Positions 25,921 through 37,690 of a stretch of 64,000 nucleotides of DNA are shown here, piece by piece. Location: contig JAMKCH010084927.1 of assembly GCA_023653785.1 (NCBI GenBank), positions 1 to 64,000 of the forward strand, given 5' to 3'. This DNA comes from Ophioderma brevispina. Lineage: Eukaryota > Echinodermata > Ophiuroidea > Amphilepidida > Ophiodermatidae. Numbering within the stretch: the first letter of the stretch is position 1; the number at the start of each line of letters is the position of its first letter. Under the pieces are notes generated by a model. It was not told the DNA's origin, did not search any database, and worked only from the letters and a program-made list of their open reading frames with translations. Both the position numbers and the translations under genes were made by a program.

Positions 25921-26175
25921 GGAACCTTCCTGTGATGATGTAGGCAGGTTACATACAAGGTCAAAGGTCATATGAGGTCAAAATTAGAAAATGGAGTGAA
26001 AACATCAGATTGGCCTCAATTCAAGAAGTAAAAAAAGCACCATGCTACTGAATTGGGTCAACAGATGCCCCTTGAGAACCTTCCTACGATGTAGTCAAAA
26101 GGTCTCATACCAAGGTCAAAGGTCATATTAGGTCAGTTTTATAAATGGAGTGAAAACAAAATTGGCCTCATTCAA
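25921..26175 (+). repeat. Tandem ~150-bp units with DR1 motifs
   Basis: Two units reading GATGCCCCTTG(G/A)GAACCTTCCT...CAAGGTCAAAGGTCATAT(G/T)AGGTCA...AATGGAGTGAAAACA...TTGGCCTCA.TTCAAGAAG. Each holds the perfect direct repeat AGGTCAAAGGTCA (25958-25970, 26113-26125). Same family at 27795-28075. Confidence 0.65.
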
Positions 26176-27600
26176 GAAGAAATGCCAATCTTCCGATTTT
26201 AATCGGAAATCCAATTTTTTTACATTTCTGGGATTAAAATCCTTTTTCTATATTTTTCAGATTTTTTATTGTTTGATTGTAGATTGAGGTTTTTAAAGGA
26301 ATTCTTGTTTATCGTAATCTGATCTCTCAGACTCTGATGCACTCAAAAGTACATCGGAACATCGGTGTATTAAATAGGTTTGCGTACATCGCGATTTTGT
26401 ATAAGAGACTAGCGTAAATGCAAGCATGTCAGATCACATCCCTGTCACAACTCGCGATCTTGTGTTAAATCGGAAAAATACCGACGTGGTATATAAGCGA
26501 CAAATGAACATGGAAATGGAATTTACAACTTACAAGCCTTGAAAACAATTTAAAAGACATCGAGAAGTAAAGGACATGTTTCAGTGGTGTTTACTCAAAG
26601 AGAAAGGTGATAACTTTGCAGTTTACATAGGAAGATAACTACACTGGCAATGACTGGGTAGGTTGTAAACAGTGTTAAGTGATGGCAAGTCTTCAAAATT
26701 TTGATCCATTGCAGCATGGTTGCAACTGTGTAAAGCCTTACGTAGTTATCACTTGATGACAAGGAAATGAACTGCAAATGAAAAGCCTCAAAGTGTGTCT
26801 TGTATCAATAATCATTATCATTATGTTTACTTTGGCCTTTTAATACCTGAAAGTTGAATTTGATCAAACAAGCATGACTAGTGAGATGTAGTAAAAGGAA
26901 CTTCTACCGTGATGAACGTTTTCATTTGGGCGTACTCGCATCACGGTAGAAGCACTTCCGTATACAATAACCTGTAGCAGTGTAAATGAATAGGCTCCAA
27001 AGAAAAAAGGTTTCGCAAATATTCGGAGCTAATAAAAATTGTTTCATATTATCCTCGCTCGTAAAACAAGGCACACACTTTCCTAAGAAGGTTTTTTATC
27101 ATAATAGGCCTAGATGCATAAAATTCATAATTAGTAATTCTGAGATACAAAATTCAGGGGAAATCCTTCCATATATAATTGTATAGTTCCACAACAGTGA
27201 CGACAGCGGCAATACCAGCGCCATTACTCAACATGTGAAAGCAAATTGTAGATGTATATTTTGTTTATTTCTAAGCCTTTTTTGCAAATCACTGTCGATG
27301 ATTTGTATTATAAGGACATTAGCAACAACTTGGGTGAGTAATTTTATCTGAGTTATATTGTGAATTCAGTAAATCTGCTGCTACACGTTTTTAAGTTCAC
27401 TCTTCTGCAAACCTAAAATAGAGCGGTCCATAATGAAAACGTCATTCCGATTAAAGAATGCGTCTGATTTGCTTGTATATTTAGGGTGCATTGCGAACTA
27501 AGTGAGACGATTTGGACCCAGAACTAAGCCCCATTCTTCACATTTACAGTTAATTTGAACTTTTTTGGAATGAAGTTTTACTCTCAGAAATGGTGTTTCC
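26176..27600. other. No gene seen apart from a short hairpin
   Basis: AT-rich; no supported frames. Confidence 0.55.
26897..26959. repeat. Short hairpin
   Basis: CTTCTACCGTGATG ... CATCACGGTAGAAG, 14-bp perfect stem with a ~28-base loop. Confidence 0.55.
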
Positions 27601-27619
27601 TGTAGCTCTAAATGTGCAG

Positions 27620-27745
27620 AAACCCTCTGGCTTCCAGGGGCTTCGCCCCCTCCACCCCCAACAGGGCGTTGCCCCTGGACCCCACCAGGGGCCCTTAAGC
27701 GGGCCCCTGGACCCTCGGCCGTTAGGGGCGATACTCCGGTCGCTT
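27620..27745. repeat. GC-rich self-complementary repeat
   Basis: CTTCCAGGGGCTTCGCCCCC, GGGCGTTGCCCCTGGACCCC, CCAGGGGCCC, GCGGGCCCCTGGACCCTCGG: repeated GGGGC(n)GCCCC stem-loops in an AT-rich setting. Typical of a transposon end or dispersed GC-rich repeat. The minus-strand open frame of 106 codons here is not a gene. Confidence 0.55.
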
Positions 27746-27794
27746 CGCTCCCTCCGTTCGCATTTTTAGATTTTTTTTCCAATTCCCATTGGCA

Positions 27795-28075
27795 TCTCTG
27801 TTCAAGAAGTAAATCCAATTGCTACAGAACTTGGGTCATACTCATAGGTGCCCCTTGGGAACCTTCATAACTTAATAAGGTCAATGGTCACATACGAAGG
27901 TTAAAGGTCATGAGGTCAAGTTACAAAATGTTGCTGAAAACATCAAGTTGGCCTCATTCGAGAAGTCAAAGTCCAAATCCTACAGAACTTCGGTCATAGG
28001 TGCCCCTTGGGAACCTTTAGATGATAATGTGGTCCAGGATCACATACCAAGGTCAAAGGTCATATGAGGTCAAGT
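27795..28075 (+). repeat. Second block of the GGTGCCCCTTGGGAACC family
   Basis: Two units of the repeat seen at 25921-26175 (TTCAAGAAGTAAATCCAATT GCTACAGAACTTGGGTCATA...GTGCCCCTTGGGAACC). The second holds AGGTCAAAGGTCA at 28050-28062. A GC-rich segment at 27620-27745 interrupts or borders it. Confidence 0.6.
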
Positions 28076-28480
28076 GATGACATCCCTAGTACATTGCTGT
28101 CAGAATATGATGTTTTTTCCATCAACATGGAAGTTTTGTGGAAAGTTTTAGGCAAAACTATCAAGTTACAGCTACAATCAGGCTGCATAAATACTTACTT
28201 GTCCACTCAAGCATGACATTTTTAAAGGTTACATAAGAATGAGTCGCACAAGTTATAGCCAGGGACAGAATTCGGCAACCATTTGCGCATATATCAAAGG
28301 TTTGTCAGTCAGCACAGCGCGGACCGTGATTGGTTTGAATGTGTAGTATGGGCAGGGCATGTTCAAATAAAATATGATTTTGAATGTACAAAATGCCTTA
28401 TTGAAGTTGTTTTTTTTTTTCTGCACACGGATACATCAAAAACAGTCAAAGCTTATTCAAGAAGAAAGTTTACGTACATG

Positions 28481-28929
28481 AATAGACCACTTGCACGATC
28501 CCCGAAATGCATCTCGTTCGGTGCCCATTTCCATCCGGGAACTTATACCAGCCTCAGTCGGCTAAAAACATAGTGTTAGGAGCGTAACGAAAATACCTAC
28601 CAGAACCTTACCCTATCTGTTGACATTGCACTAATATCGTGTAATCGTCCGTCAGGTGCAAGTAGGCGCACAGTTACGATCGAAATAGCACTTTTTGTCG
28701 TGAATGTTTCAACACCAGTGCCTCGATTGTTTTTTTGTTTTCCATAGATTATTCTTCTACATTTTGTTGTAAGATTCACTTCACGTGAAAAGGTACTGTT
28801 GTATGTAATTTAGGCAACTGTTTCGGCGACGGAACGAACAACAAATTGTTTTTGTAAACATGACTTGGGTCAGTTCCTGCTGGAAATGGCACCATACATA
28901 CGCACTTCGGGATCGTGCAAAGGTCTATT
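28481..28929. mobile_element. Probable inverted-repeat element
   Basis: AATAGACCACTTGCACGATC...GGTGCCCATTTCC near 28481-28540 is matched in reverse complement at about 28868-28929 (...GGAAATGGCACC...GATCGTGCAAAGGTCTATT), about 60-bp imperfect arms around a 330-bp middle. No clear target duplication. Confidence 0.55.
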
Positions 28930-29642
28930 AGTATGGTCTTTGATCAACACACAAACAAGCAAATTCAATCAATGCAGCAAGCACAAATTCATATTGACAC
29001 CCTTTTATGGCAATGGTTCCCTAATTTTGTCCCGGACTATAGTATAGTCAATGCAATGCATTAACGATTGTTTAACATACCCTACTAATGTCCAATTGTG
29101 ACTTCCCTTCCACCAATTCATTTTAAAAAATGATTTAAAATGCCAGTATGGAATCGGAAAAAATGAATTTTATCTTGTCTTACAGACCATATCATAAATT
29201 TATTTTTAAATCATAACTATTTCCAGTTAACTTGACAAATAAATAAAAACTTAAAACATCTACCCAAATTAGAATTAAAAAACATACAACTCAGAGCTGC
29301 AGAGATATGTACAATATAATATTCTGAGTAAAAATTAATGTACCAGAAGATAGCAGATAAAAATCTTGGAAGACATGTCCGATTTCCATTTTGATCGCAC
29401 ACGTAAGACACCATTTTTTTTTTCATATGTTTTGTCTATACATGAATACGCAAACTTTTCCATGAAACACACCAAATTCCTTAAAGCACTCAATACAGAC
29501 TGACCAATGACATGCATGCAGTAAGGGGTAATTTGCATACATGTAATAAGCTAGGCTTCAACAAATTCTGTAATCATCAATTTTCTCACTTTCAACAAAA
29601 TAATTGATATTATATCGAGGGGTCTGTGACAGAAACCTATTA

Positions 29643-30137
29643 AGGTCTGTTCATACTGCAGTGCAGTTGAACAGGTCTGTTCATACTGCAGTGCAGTTGA
29701 ATAGGTCTATTCATACTTCAACTGCACTGCAGTGCAGTAAATTTACTGCAATGTTCCATCACTTCCGCTGCACTACTATAGTGTTCGTCAGTAATTCTGA
29801 AACCAAATTCTGCCTGCACACGTGTAAACCCGGAAGTGTGTGACGAATGCTTTACAACGGAAATCTAATGCGCAATTCAACAGATGCGCGCGTGCCATTT
29901 GTTTCAGAAATAATGACGGCCACTATAATTGATTTACTACAGGTCACAGATTGCAGAAGGTAAACTTGCCATACTGCACCCTACTTCGTCTTGATGCACC
30001 ACCAGTTAAAATCATTTTTGCAGCACTGCATTGCATTGCATTGCAGTAATTGAAGACATACTACAAGTAATTGCACTAACAATTTTGGTAGGCTGCATTC
30101 CAGTACAGCATTACACTGCAATAGTATGAATTGACCT
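29643..30137. mobile_element. PIF/Harbinger-like MITE with TTA target duplication
   Basis: Begins AGGTCTGTTCATACTGCAGTG and ends with the imperfect reverse complement (CACTGCAATAGTATGAATTGACCT). It is bounded by TTA at 29640-29642 and 30138-30140, the 3-bp target of PIF/Harbinger elements. The left terminus is duplicated two to three times in tandem (29643-29715), and the interior is full of GCAGTGCA and CATTGCA words. No coding capacity. Confidence 0.7.
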
Positions 30138-30140
30138 TTA

Positions 30141-31440
30141 CTTCATTTTGTCCTATTTTTAAAATCTCCCACTTAGGCCAAACTCTGTTTCACTAGCCAT
30201 TGACTTCAATGGCAATGGAGTTACATCATTGTATTTTTTACTGGAGATCTCACATGTTTCAGATAATTTTGATAACAGGTCTAAGATCTCATTTTTGTCC
30301 AAAATAGGAGTTGCATCTTTATGTTATTGACCCCTCAATATATTATCTCACTTTAATATGCCTTGAGAAATTTCAGAATGCAAAACTATGAACATGTTTG
30401 CGGCATTGACCCTTTGATCTGGATCTTATAAATAAACACTTCAAGGAAATCGGAAATTGAATTCATGCCTATTTTGCAAATATTTAGTTTTGGTAATCAC
30501 AATTTTTTTTGCCAATGTATGGATCCCAAAATAAATAAAGCTCTTGTCAATTCAAATGTTTGGAGCTAAAAAAGAAACAATTGTTTCAGTTTTGAGCCAC
30601 TCTGTGCAATCTAAGGAACTGGACATAGTTTTGATTATATTTCAGTGAACTTAGCTGGGCTTGGGTAGCGTGTTCTAGGTGGAATTTAATGTTTAGGAGG
30701 ATAGTTTACACCTAAAATAGCACAATTTTGCTAAAAAAAACTTAATATGGACCCTCGTCTGGTAATTTCACTTCAAATACAGATGGATTCGATTTTTGAG
30801 GGGGTACTTTTGACTTGTATCTGTGTCTTTTCTTCTGAAAGCCTATCATGCTTGTTTTGTTTCGTGCGTGTGTCCGCGCGTGTCTTGTGTGTTAAGGGGG
30901 AAACAGAATAAAAATACAGAACTAATCTACATCTTAAAAGGACCCTGTGTTATAAAGAATGCTAAAACCAAACTACAAACAAGAACAACTACAATTAAAA
31001 TATTGCAAACATTTTTAAGCTGCATTCAAACATATTGCAATTGGGGTCCAACAACTGAACGGGCACATAAATCCACGACTGATACTTGTCAACATCCAAT
31101 ATGAGGCACCCATGTTGATTTTTTCCTATAAAATATAAAAAATACCAACACTTTTAGGGGTCTTCTACCATTTTAAAACCATTTTTCACAAGCACACAAA
31201 TAAAGTGTCTACTTTTCATGATTTCCTCTAATATTTAATGTATGATAATTTCAACTGTTATTATAATCATAATTTTTCTTAAACACTGCTACCAATGCTC
31301 ACCTTTTATTCATGACCATTCCTTCAGAGTGCACGATTTGTGCACTTGTGAAAATGGTTAAAAACTGTTAATTCCTTAATGGAAACGAATAAATACACAT
31401 TGCTGATATTTTTATGCACATATGAAGTGTAAACACTGGC
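30141..31440. other. No gene seen
   Basis: AT-rich; 31833 onward to the STK32 stop may include its 3' UTR, but this segment shows nothing definite. Confidence 0.5.
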
Positions 31441-31461
31441 TTAATAGTAGGCATCCATTAA

Positions 31462-31811
31462 AGGTGCAACAAGAGATTTCAAGTCATCCATATTTTCTGT
31501 GATATGTAATTATCTCATATAGATTAGACGTTCAATAGATTCCCTACCTTTTATTTGGTCACAGAAATAACTGGAAATGAAAACCAATGGTGATTTGTAT
31601 ATGATTATATTTCAAAAGAAAACATAGGCTGAATTTCGTATTTGCTCCTATACAAAATTATAAATTTCACAATTTTTGTACCAAAGAAACAGTTCTCAGT
31701 AATCCTTACAGATGGGGATACTTTTGATATAAAGCTTTACACCAGTGCCATAATAAGAATTTTCACATTTTTTCGGGGGACACCTGTTATATGAAATCTC
31801 TCCTTGCACCT
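31462..31811. mobile_element. Non-autonomous TTAA-type DNA transposon with 21-bp flanking repeats
   Basis: Terminal inverted repeats of about 20 bp with two mismatches: left AGGTGCAACAAGAGATTTCA, right (reverse complement) AGGTGCAAGGAGAGATTTCA. Both ends abut TTAA, as in Kolobok or piggyBac superfamilies; the AGG start suggests Kolobok-like. The flanks are an exact 21-bp direct repeat, 31441-31461 and 31812-31832, that begins TTAATAGTAGGC and ends CCATTAA, much longer than the 4-bp TTAA expected. No coding capacity. Confidence 0.75.
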
Positions 31812-31832
31812 TTAATAGTAGGCATCCATTAA

Positions 31833-32616
31833 CTTCCTGAGCACTACCCACCTGCTTTTAAAACAGCTTTTCTGATTGGCTAATTACACCATATCTTCAT
31901 TTCACTAGCCAGTTGAAATGCAGCTTTCAAGTATTTAAGCTCTAGCCTTCTTCAACTCCACCACCATTCTTACCATGTTGCTGATTAGCAGGTAGTGGGG
32001 GTTGACCCCCAAGCACTACTACATATGATAGAGTCTGTCTGATTGGCTTATTACAAGACACAACATGAGATAGCCCTCTGTGTAACCAATCAAAATAGTG
32101 CTTCTATATCTCTATGTAAACCATACCATTATTCTTACAATATCTCTGATTTGCTCATTACATGATAATACCCGGAAGTAACAATCAAAATAGTGCTTAG
32201 ATACTGAAAGATAAGCAGGTAGTACTTGTGGGGTTAAGAAACAAACGGCACCTACAGGCTAGCTGTAAATTTATCTTGAGCAACATAAAAAAAGTAAATT
32301 CCATCCAATAGACAAACTAACAGTATCTGCAGAATTCCACACCACCAGCTGCTGTATTCACCAGTGGGGAGAGATGCGCACGCTTCAGTCCAAGACGACG
32401 CTACAGACTTGCTCTGGCTGTGACGAAAGTTCAGCGTTCCGACAAATTTATCCTCTAAACAAGCACCAACGAAACAGTAACAGACTTTGACAGTCCATAT
32501 ACCATGATAGGCAGTCAATACAGTATTGTAAAAATTGTTTTGAACAGAAACAGTATTTATATAACACAGTCGTACATGGTATTAATGTCACAATGATTCA
32601 ATTCTATGTACAAGTT
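31833..32616 (-). other. STK32 3' UTR / downstream region
   Basis: Directly after the STK32 stop on the minus strand. Contains related inverted pieces (AGCACTACCCACCTGCTT at 31840, GCAGGTAGTGGGGGTTGACC CCC at 31989, AAGCAGGTAGTACTTGTGGG G at 32214) and two TGATTGGCT(A/T)ATTAC copies, probably a decayed inverted-repeat element. No polyadenylation signal was placed. Confidence 0.4.
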
Positions 32617-32818
32617 TTAAGGCTGCACTTTTGGTAGTGTATCAGCACCATCGCTGGCTGGTGTAGTTTGGTCCTGTTGTTGTTGTTGTTGTGATGCCGA
32701 CTGTTGCCGTGGCGTCTCCGTTGTGGTAATCTGTATTGTTTGTGCTGTATCGTTTTCTTCAGGCTTCTGATTCGGTTCCTCTACTTCGTGGTTTCTTTTT
32801 TCTTCTTCTGCTTTACAT
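32617..32818 (-). CDS. STK32: STK32-like kinase, terminal exon with Gln-rich tail
   Basis: The acceptor TTTTTTTCTTCAG is followed by (AG)A TGT AAA..., giving R-CKAEEEKRNHEVEEP and a 66-residue tail ending LPKVQP and TAA at 32617-32619. The tail is acidic/basic mixed, then Thr- and Gln-rich (Q6 run encoded by CAA repeats), probably disordered. STK32 tails are variable between animals, so similarity stops after NRER; the assignment rests on phase and a clean acceptor. No polyadenylation site was assigned. The 3' UTR should run into the segment to the left, which contains short inverted repeats. Confidence 0.85.
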
Positions 32819-33261
32819 CTGAAGAAAAAAATAGAGATTGCAATTGGTAATATTTGGAAGTTTTTTGTATTCTTGATTTGATACATGCATTTGTTGAACA
32901 TATTTACTGAAATTTGTTATGTAACCTATACCTTTTAACCACATTTTAACAATAGCATTTTTTCTTTGTGTAAGCTTTTATGGGACACCCAGAAATTTAC
33001 AACTTTTGTAGCAGTTTTTTTTTTTGGGTGTGTAAATTTGGCACATCAACATATAAATACAAAGATATATATATATATTCATGAAACAGCAAATACCTTA
33101 CACTTGTAATCAATTCTATGATATTAAAAACTTGTCAAATTTAAGAAAAATTAAGAATCACACCAAACTTGTACAAGTGAGACTAATGACTTATAGGTAC
33201 GCCACCTGATATCTTCAAACCCACCACCAAGTTCGAGAAAGATTGAACCAATAAATCTTAC

Positions 33262-33326
33262 CTTTCTCTGTTATAGACTTTGAACTCTGCATTGAAGTTG
33301 TCTAACTGTGCTTGTAATTCATCATC
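33262..33326 (-). CDS. STK32: STK32-like kinase, C-terminal helix exon
   Basis: 65 bases encoding DDELQAQLDNFNAEFKVYNR E plus two bases of the next Arg codon. This matches the conserved helix near the end of STK32 proteins (vertebrate form ...DxIQxxFxxFNREK). The acceptor is CATGGTAG|GAT and the donor AAAG|GTAAG. The leftover AG joins the first A of the next exon to make AGA. The exon is too short to be found by open frame length; it was placed by homology and phase. Confidence 0.9.
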
Positions 33327-33427
33327 CTACCATGAAACAAAATAAGAAATATATTACATTATAAAGAAAACAGTGACCACTTTCTTCAAAGGGTATCTCA
33401 ATAGGGTGGACAAATTTATTGTACACT

Positions 33428-34038
33428 ACGGGTGTGACAAATACCCGGGAAGAATTCTACTTACGGATTACCCGGATGTCAAGTTATAAATGCAAAATTA
33501 TTTAATTTCAACAGCACCTTAAAAAATTTTACTATATTGACAGTCCTAAACTGGACATACTGACAAATAATTACCCCATGACCCATTAAACTCCAAAATA
33601 ACTACACCTTTTTTGGAGGTGATTGAACTTTAAAAAAATGCAAATATCAGACAGTATGCATGTACTGCTGATATTTTTAATGTCATATATTTTCATAAGT
33701 TTGTTAGCTCCACTAAGTAATGACAATAATGATAAAAATGGAAGTTTAAGAAATGGGTAAAAAAGGGAAAATGGATTCTTGACAAAAATGGAAGTTTAAG
33801 AAATGGGTAAAAAAACAGGAAAATGGATTCTTGTTAAAAGGATTCATGTAAAGTAAATTGGTGCTGATTGTATGATATTGGGACCCGGGTACCTAGCCCG
33901 AAAATTACCTTGGGTACCTGGGTACATAATAATTACCTTGAGTACTCAGTACCCGGGTACATAATTATCTCTGGTACATAATTACCTCGGGTACATAATA
34001 ATTGCCTCGGGTACTCGGGTACATAATCACAGCCCTAC
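33428..34038. mobile_element. Non-autonomous hAT-like element with 8-bp TSD in STK32 intron
   Basis: Flanked by the exact 8-bp duplication TGTACACT (33420-33427 and 34039-34046). The ends are ACGGGTGTGAC... and, on the reverse complement, GTAGGGCTGTGAT..., imperfect inverted repeats typical of hAT elements. Inside are a 50-bp tandem duplication (about 33734-33835) and a cluster of GGGTACATAATAATTACC-type repeats at 33880-34030. No transposase is encoded. It lies between the exons at 33262 and 35664. Confidence 0.8.
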
Positions 34039-35324
34039 TGTACACTTTACAATATGTGATTTAATCCATTTCATGATTGGTATCAACCACTTGGGAGAAC
34101 CACTTGTATTTAAACTTTTAATAATTATCATCCCTGTAAACAGACTCCAAGAAAAACAAATATATTTGCCAGAAAAACTGGAAAACAGCTAGAAAAAGAC
34201 TGGGAAGAGGCAAGAAAACTAAGACTAAAAACACAGTACTGCGCTTTATCTCATAGAAAATTTCACACTGAATCCTAATTTTGTTTTGGCCACTTTTCTT
34301 TTTGTTATGTGCATGTGATTAGTAACCCTAAATGTATATTTTTTTTCATATTTTCTTTGTGTTTTGGATACCTAAAACAATGTGTGTTCACCCCGCCCCC
34401 ACACCGACCATGAATAACAAACCCCACCATGCATTTTTAGTATGTAAATGATATACAAATTGTACTATAAGTACAAGACTCCCCTGATTTCCATTGCAAA
34501 TAAGTTCCTGGAAATTGATTACTGTCATCGCCTAACACAGTGTTGACATTGCAGTCCGAGTACACTTCTATCGCTCTTATCATTTAAGTTATTTCTGTCA
34601 TTTTAATCCTATCCATTATACAATCGTTTCTGTTATTTATACAATGCATTGTACATTTCATCTACTGCATTACACAAAATCTCTTCAAAAGCTCTTAAAG
34701 GGACATTTTGTGATCCACAGTTTTGTGACTTTTGTTCCCTGACCTATCTCAAAAGTTGAGATTTTGATTTCATCTGAAGCATTGATCTAAGAAGAGTATG
34801 TGTGTGCCTAATTTTTAATGCAGGTTCAATCTACTCTCAAAGAAATTCATTTGATATGAAAATTTGCTCGTAACATCAAAATTCACCATCAGAATTAACT
34901 GACATTTTGGAAATGACCGTTTCTTAAAAGTATCTAATGAACCATTAATAATAATGAAGGTGCTAGAATCATGACATATGACATGCACCTTTTAATTTAC
35001 ACATGAATACTCAACTATGTGTCTGTGTGCGTGCATGCATGTCCTAAAGCTGCCCGTCTGTATTTATGCATGTTTGTGAGTCTGGAATGCAAGTACAATT
35101 TATTTGTGAATTAGGCAGAATAAATTAAGGACTAACTACAGAATTTAAAAAGAGAATAAAATGCATTATCTGAAAATCATTTAAATCTGTACTTTCTTCT
35201 ATTCACTTTAAGGCACTATCAGTGATTTGGTAGAGCATAATATCTGAAAAATTAATAATCAGATATTTACATTTTTGTAACATGTATAGTTATCTGAACA
35301 AACGTACCTTCAAGTTATAGTTTA

Positions 35325-35425
35325 GTTAGTTAAACCAAAGTTTTAAATCCGGTTTTGTCCCCGCTAACGGAGTTGGCCGGATTCACCTCACACTCAGCAA
35401 TACTGCTGTGTGAGGATTTGTGAAG
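35325..35425 (-). repeat. Dispersed repeat with GGGGACAAAACCGGAT core, copy 3
   Basis: Minus strand: CCTCACACAGCAGTATTGCT GAGTGTGAGG hairpin, then GTGAATCCGGCCAACTCCGT, TAGCGGGGACAAAACCGGAT and TTAAAACTTTGGTTTAACTAACT. It is the best-preserved copy, in an STK32 intron. Confidence 0.6.
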
Positions 35426-35648
35426 CAACCTAAAACAATGAAATGGGATTCTGTTCATATATACATTCATGGAGATTCTTATCTTGTCAGTACTGTTCTC
35501 TTTTGTCAATAAAAAAACCTGAGAATTCTATAAATTTACTTATAGGTTTGCTCCTCCAAATATTAAATATAATTTTACACTTTTGTGTGAATCACTGATA
35601 ATGCCTTTAAGAACAATCCCCTGGATTGGCATAAACTTTTCCGCATTA

Positions 35649-35819
<171 letters not shown>

Positions 35820-36028
35820 TCAAATTAAACAATACATAAAACATTTATTAGAAGAAACAAACGTTTTTAAAGACATGATCTGTGTGAAATAAAGTGTCTA
35901 TATGTTTTTCTCAATCAAAAAATAAGGTGGAAGACAGCAACCCAATTTGTTACAGAACTTCTCAAATAATATTCAATGTTTAATTATTGTACTATTTTTG
36001 AAGATTTTTCCTGAAAAAAGGGCAATTA

Positions 36029-36173
36029 TACTCTGGGCCATAATTTCTTGGACATAACAAACGTGCACGTTGCTCATTTCGTGTACTGCGTCTATGTGTA
36101 ACCCGATGGTGCGCCGTTTTGGCGGGAAGCAGGCATACGTTCTAAACTGTCCAAGAAATTATGAGCCAGAGTA
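36029..36173. mobile_element. MITE, 25-bp inverted repeats, TA target site
   Basis: Termini TACTCTGGGCCATAATTTCT(TGGAC) and the near-perfect reverse complement, bounded on both sides by TA (36027-36028, 36174-36175). A Tc1/mariner-like target preference is likely. The interior is CpG-rich. Intronic in STK32. Confidence 0.75.
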
Positions 36174-36654
36174 TAGAGGGCTATCCAGATTTTTGCATGA
36201 TCAGACATAAAATCACTTCTACTAGGATCAAATTTGTGTGAATGAGAAAAATAAATTTGAGATTTGTGTGTGTACTACACAATAAAATCAAAATCTATGC
36301 ACAACTAAAATGGGTAAAATGGGACAAATCATAAAATAATACATTCTTTTCTTGTTTTGATAGAAAACATTTAAAAATATCAAGTTTTATACCTTCTGAA
36401 AAACTTTCAAGTTGCTCTCTTACTCTTAAACATTCAAGAAAAATCCCTGTTAACAAATCATTGTATTTAACCGACTATGGATTTGATTAATTTCAACAAT
36501 CCCCCAAACACCAATTGTCTCTAAGTACCCAACATTTGATCCTTCATTTCTGATTGCTACAAGGTTTCTATTCCTGCACAGTAAACCTGACACAAACACA
36601 TCTAGACAATATGAGCCATTTATGAGGGAAAAAAAGTGCATGCAAATCCTTTTA

Positions 36655-36930
36655 GCTGGTAATCTGAAAGGGAGACTAACTTTAGACCTGGGTTTAAACC
36701 AGGGTTAATCCAACATGAGCAGACCTTTTTTTCTTCCAACATGCTCTAAAAATGCGTTGTAACTGGTGGGAAAATTCTTCACGGATGGGCCAGTGGCCCA
36801 TCCATGAGGAATTTTCTCACCTGTTACATTTAACTTTCATAGCATTTTGAAAGAAAAAAAGTCCACTCATGTAGGACTAACTCGGATTTAAACTCAGGTC
36901 TAAAGTTAGTGTCCCTTTCAGAATACCAGC
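36655..36930. mobile_element. Fold-back MITE, ~40-bp inverted ends
   Basis: GCTGGTAATCTGAAAGGGAG...GTTTAAA pairs with the opposite end (TTTAAACTCAGGTCTAAAG...CAGAATACCAGC). The middle also folds (GGATGGGCCAGTGGCCCATCC). No clear target duplication seen. Intronic in STK32. Confidence 0.65.
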
Positions 36931-37365
36931 CGTTGTGTTTAATTAAATGGTAATGATTTTGCTTAAAAACTGCTTGCTTCAAAACAGGAGCCCTAATTAC
37001 ATTATGAATGACATGTTAGCCAGGTTCATTTAAGATTTTAAGCTGCAGTTAATTAATCAGTCTTGAGTTATTAATTAATCTTAAACAAGTACTAAAACAA
37101 GGCAGTTCTTGAACCACAAATATTGCCAACTTGCATGATCACTGGATTTAAATGACCCCCAAAGAATACCCCTTCAATTGGCCCACATGACCTTTGACCC
37201 CAATTTGTGTATACCCATGTATTTAAAGCATGGGTTAGTAGTTCTGATGAGCAAGTTGGGCTGAAATTTGCCCAATGTATGCTCTAGTTGCATTTTGAAA
37301 AATTTCAAAGAACCCTTTTAATCTGCCCAGGTGACCTTTGACCCCAATTACGATTCACAAATGCC

Positions 37366-37690
37366 ATGATAGTCTTTCATGTAGCAAAGGAATTTCTCTT
37401 ATCAGATACACTGTTTTAATGTTACAGCAATTATGCATATTTAATTAGCTAATTTGCATACCTAAGCCACACATTGTAAGCACTTGCAATTTACACAAAG
37501 ATGCAAGCCTCGATAGTCTTTCATATAGCAAAGAAATTTTGTGTATCTGACATACCATTTTAGCAATACAGCAATTATGTATATTTAATTAGCTCATTTG
37601 CATACATAACCCACATATTTCAAGCACATGCATTTCATGTAAAAGATGCATACAATGATAGTCTTTCATGCAGTGAAGGAATTTTGCATA
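37366..37690. repeat. Tandem ~145-bp repeat, about 2.3 copies
   Basis: GATAGTCTTTCATGTAGCAA AGGAATTT ... CAGCAATTATGCATATTTAA TTAGCTAATTTGCATACC, recurring with AGTCTTTCAT at 37371, 37515 and 37660. Intronic. Confidence 0.7.

Noticed and set aside
27498..27818. 106-codon minus-strand frame rich in Gly/Pro/Ala
   Set aside because: Falls on the GC-rich self-complementary repeat and the GTGCCCCTTGGG family; composition effect only.
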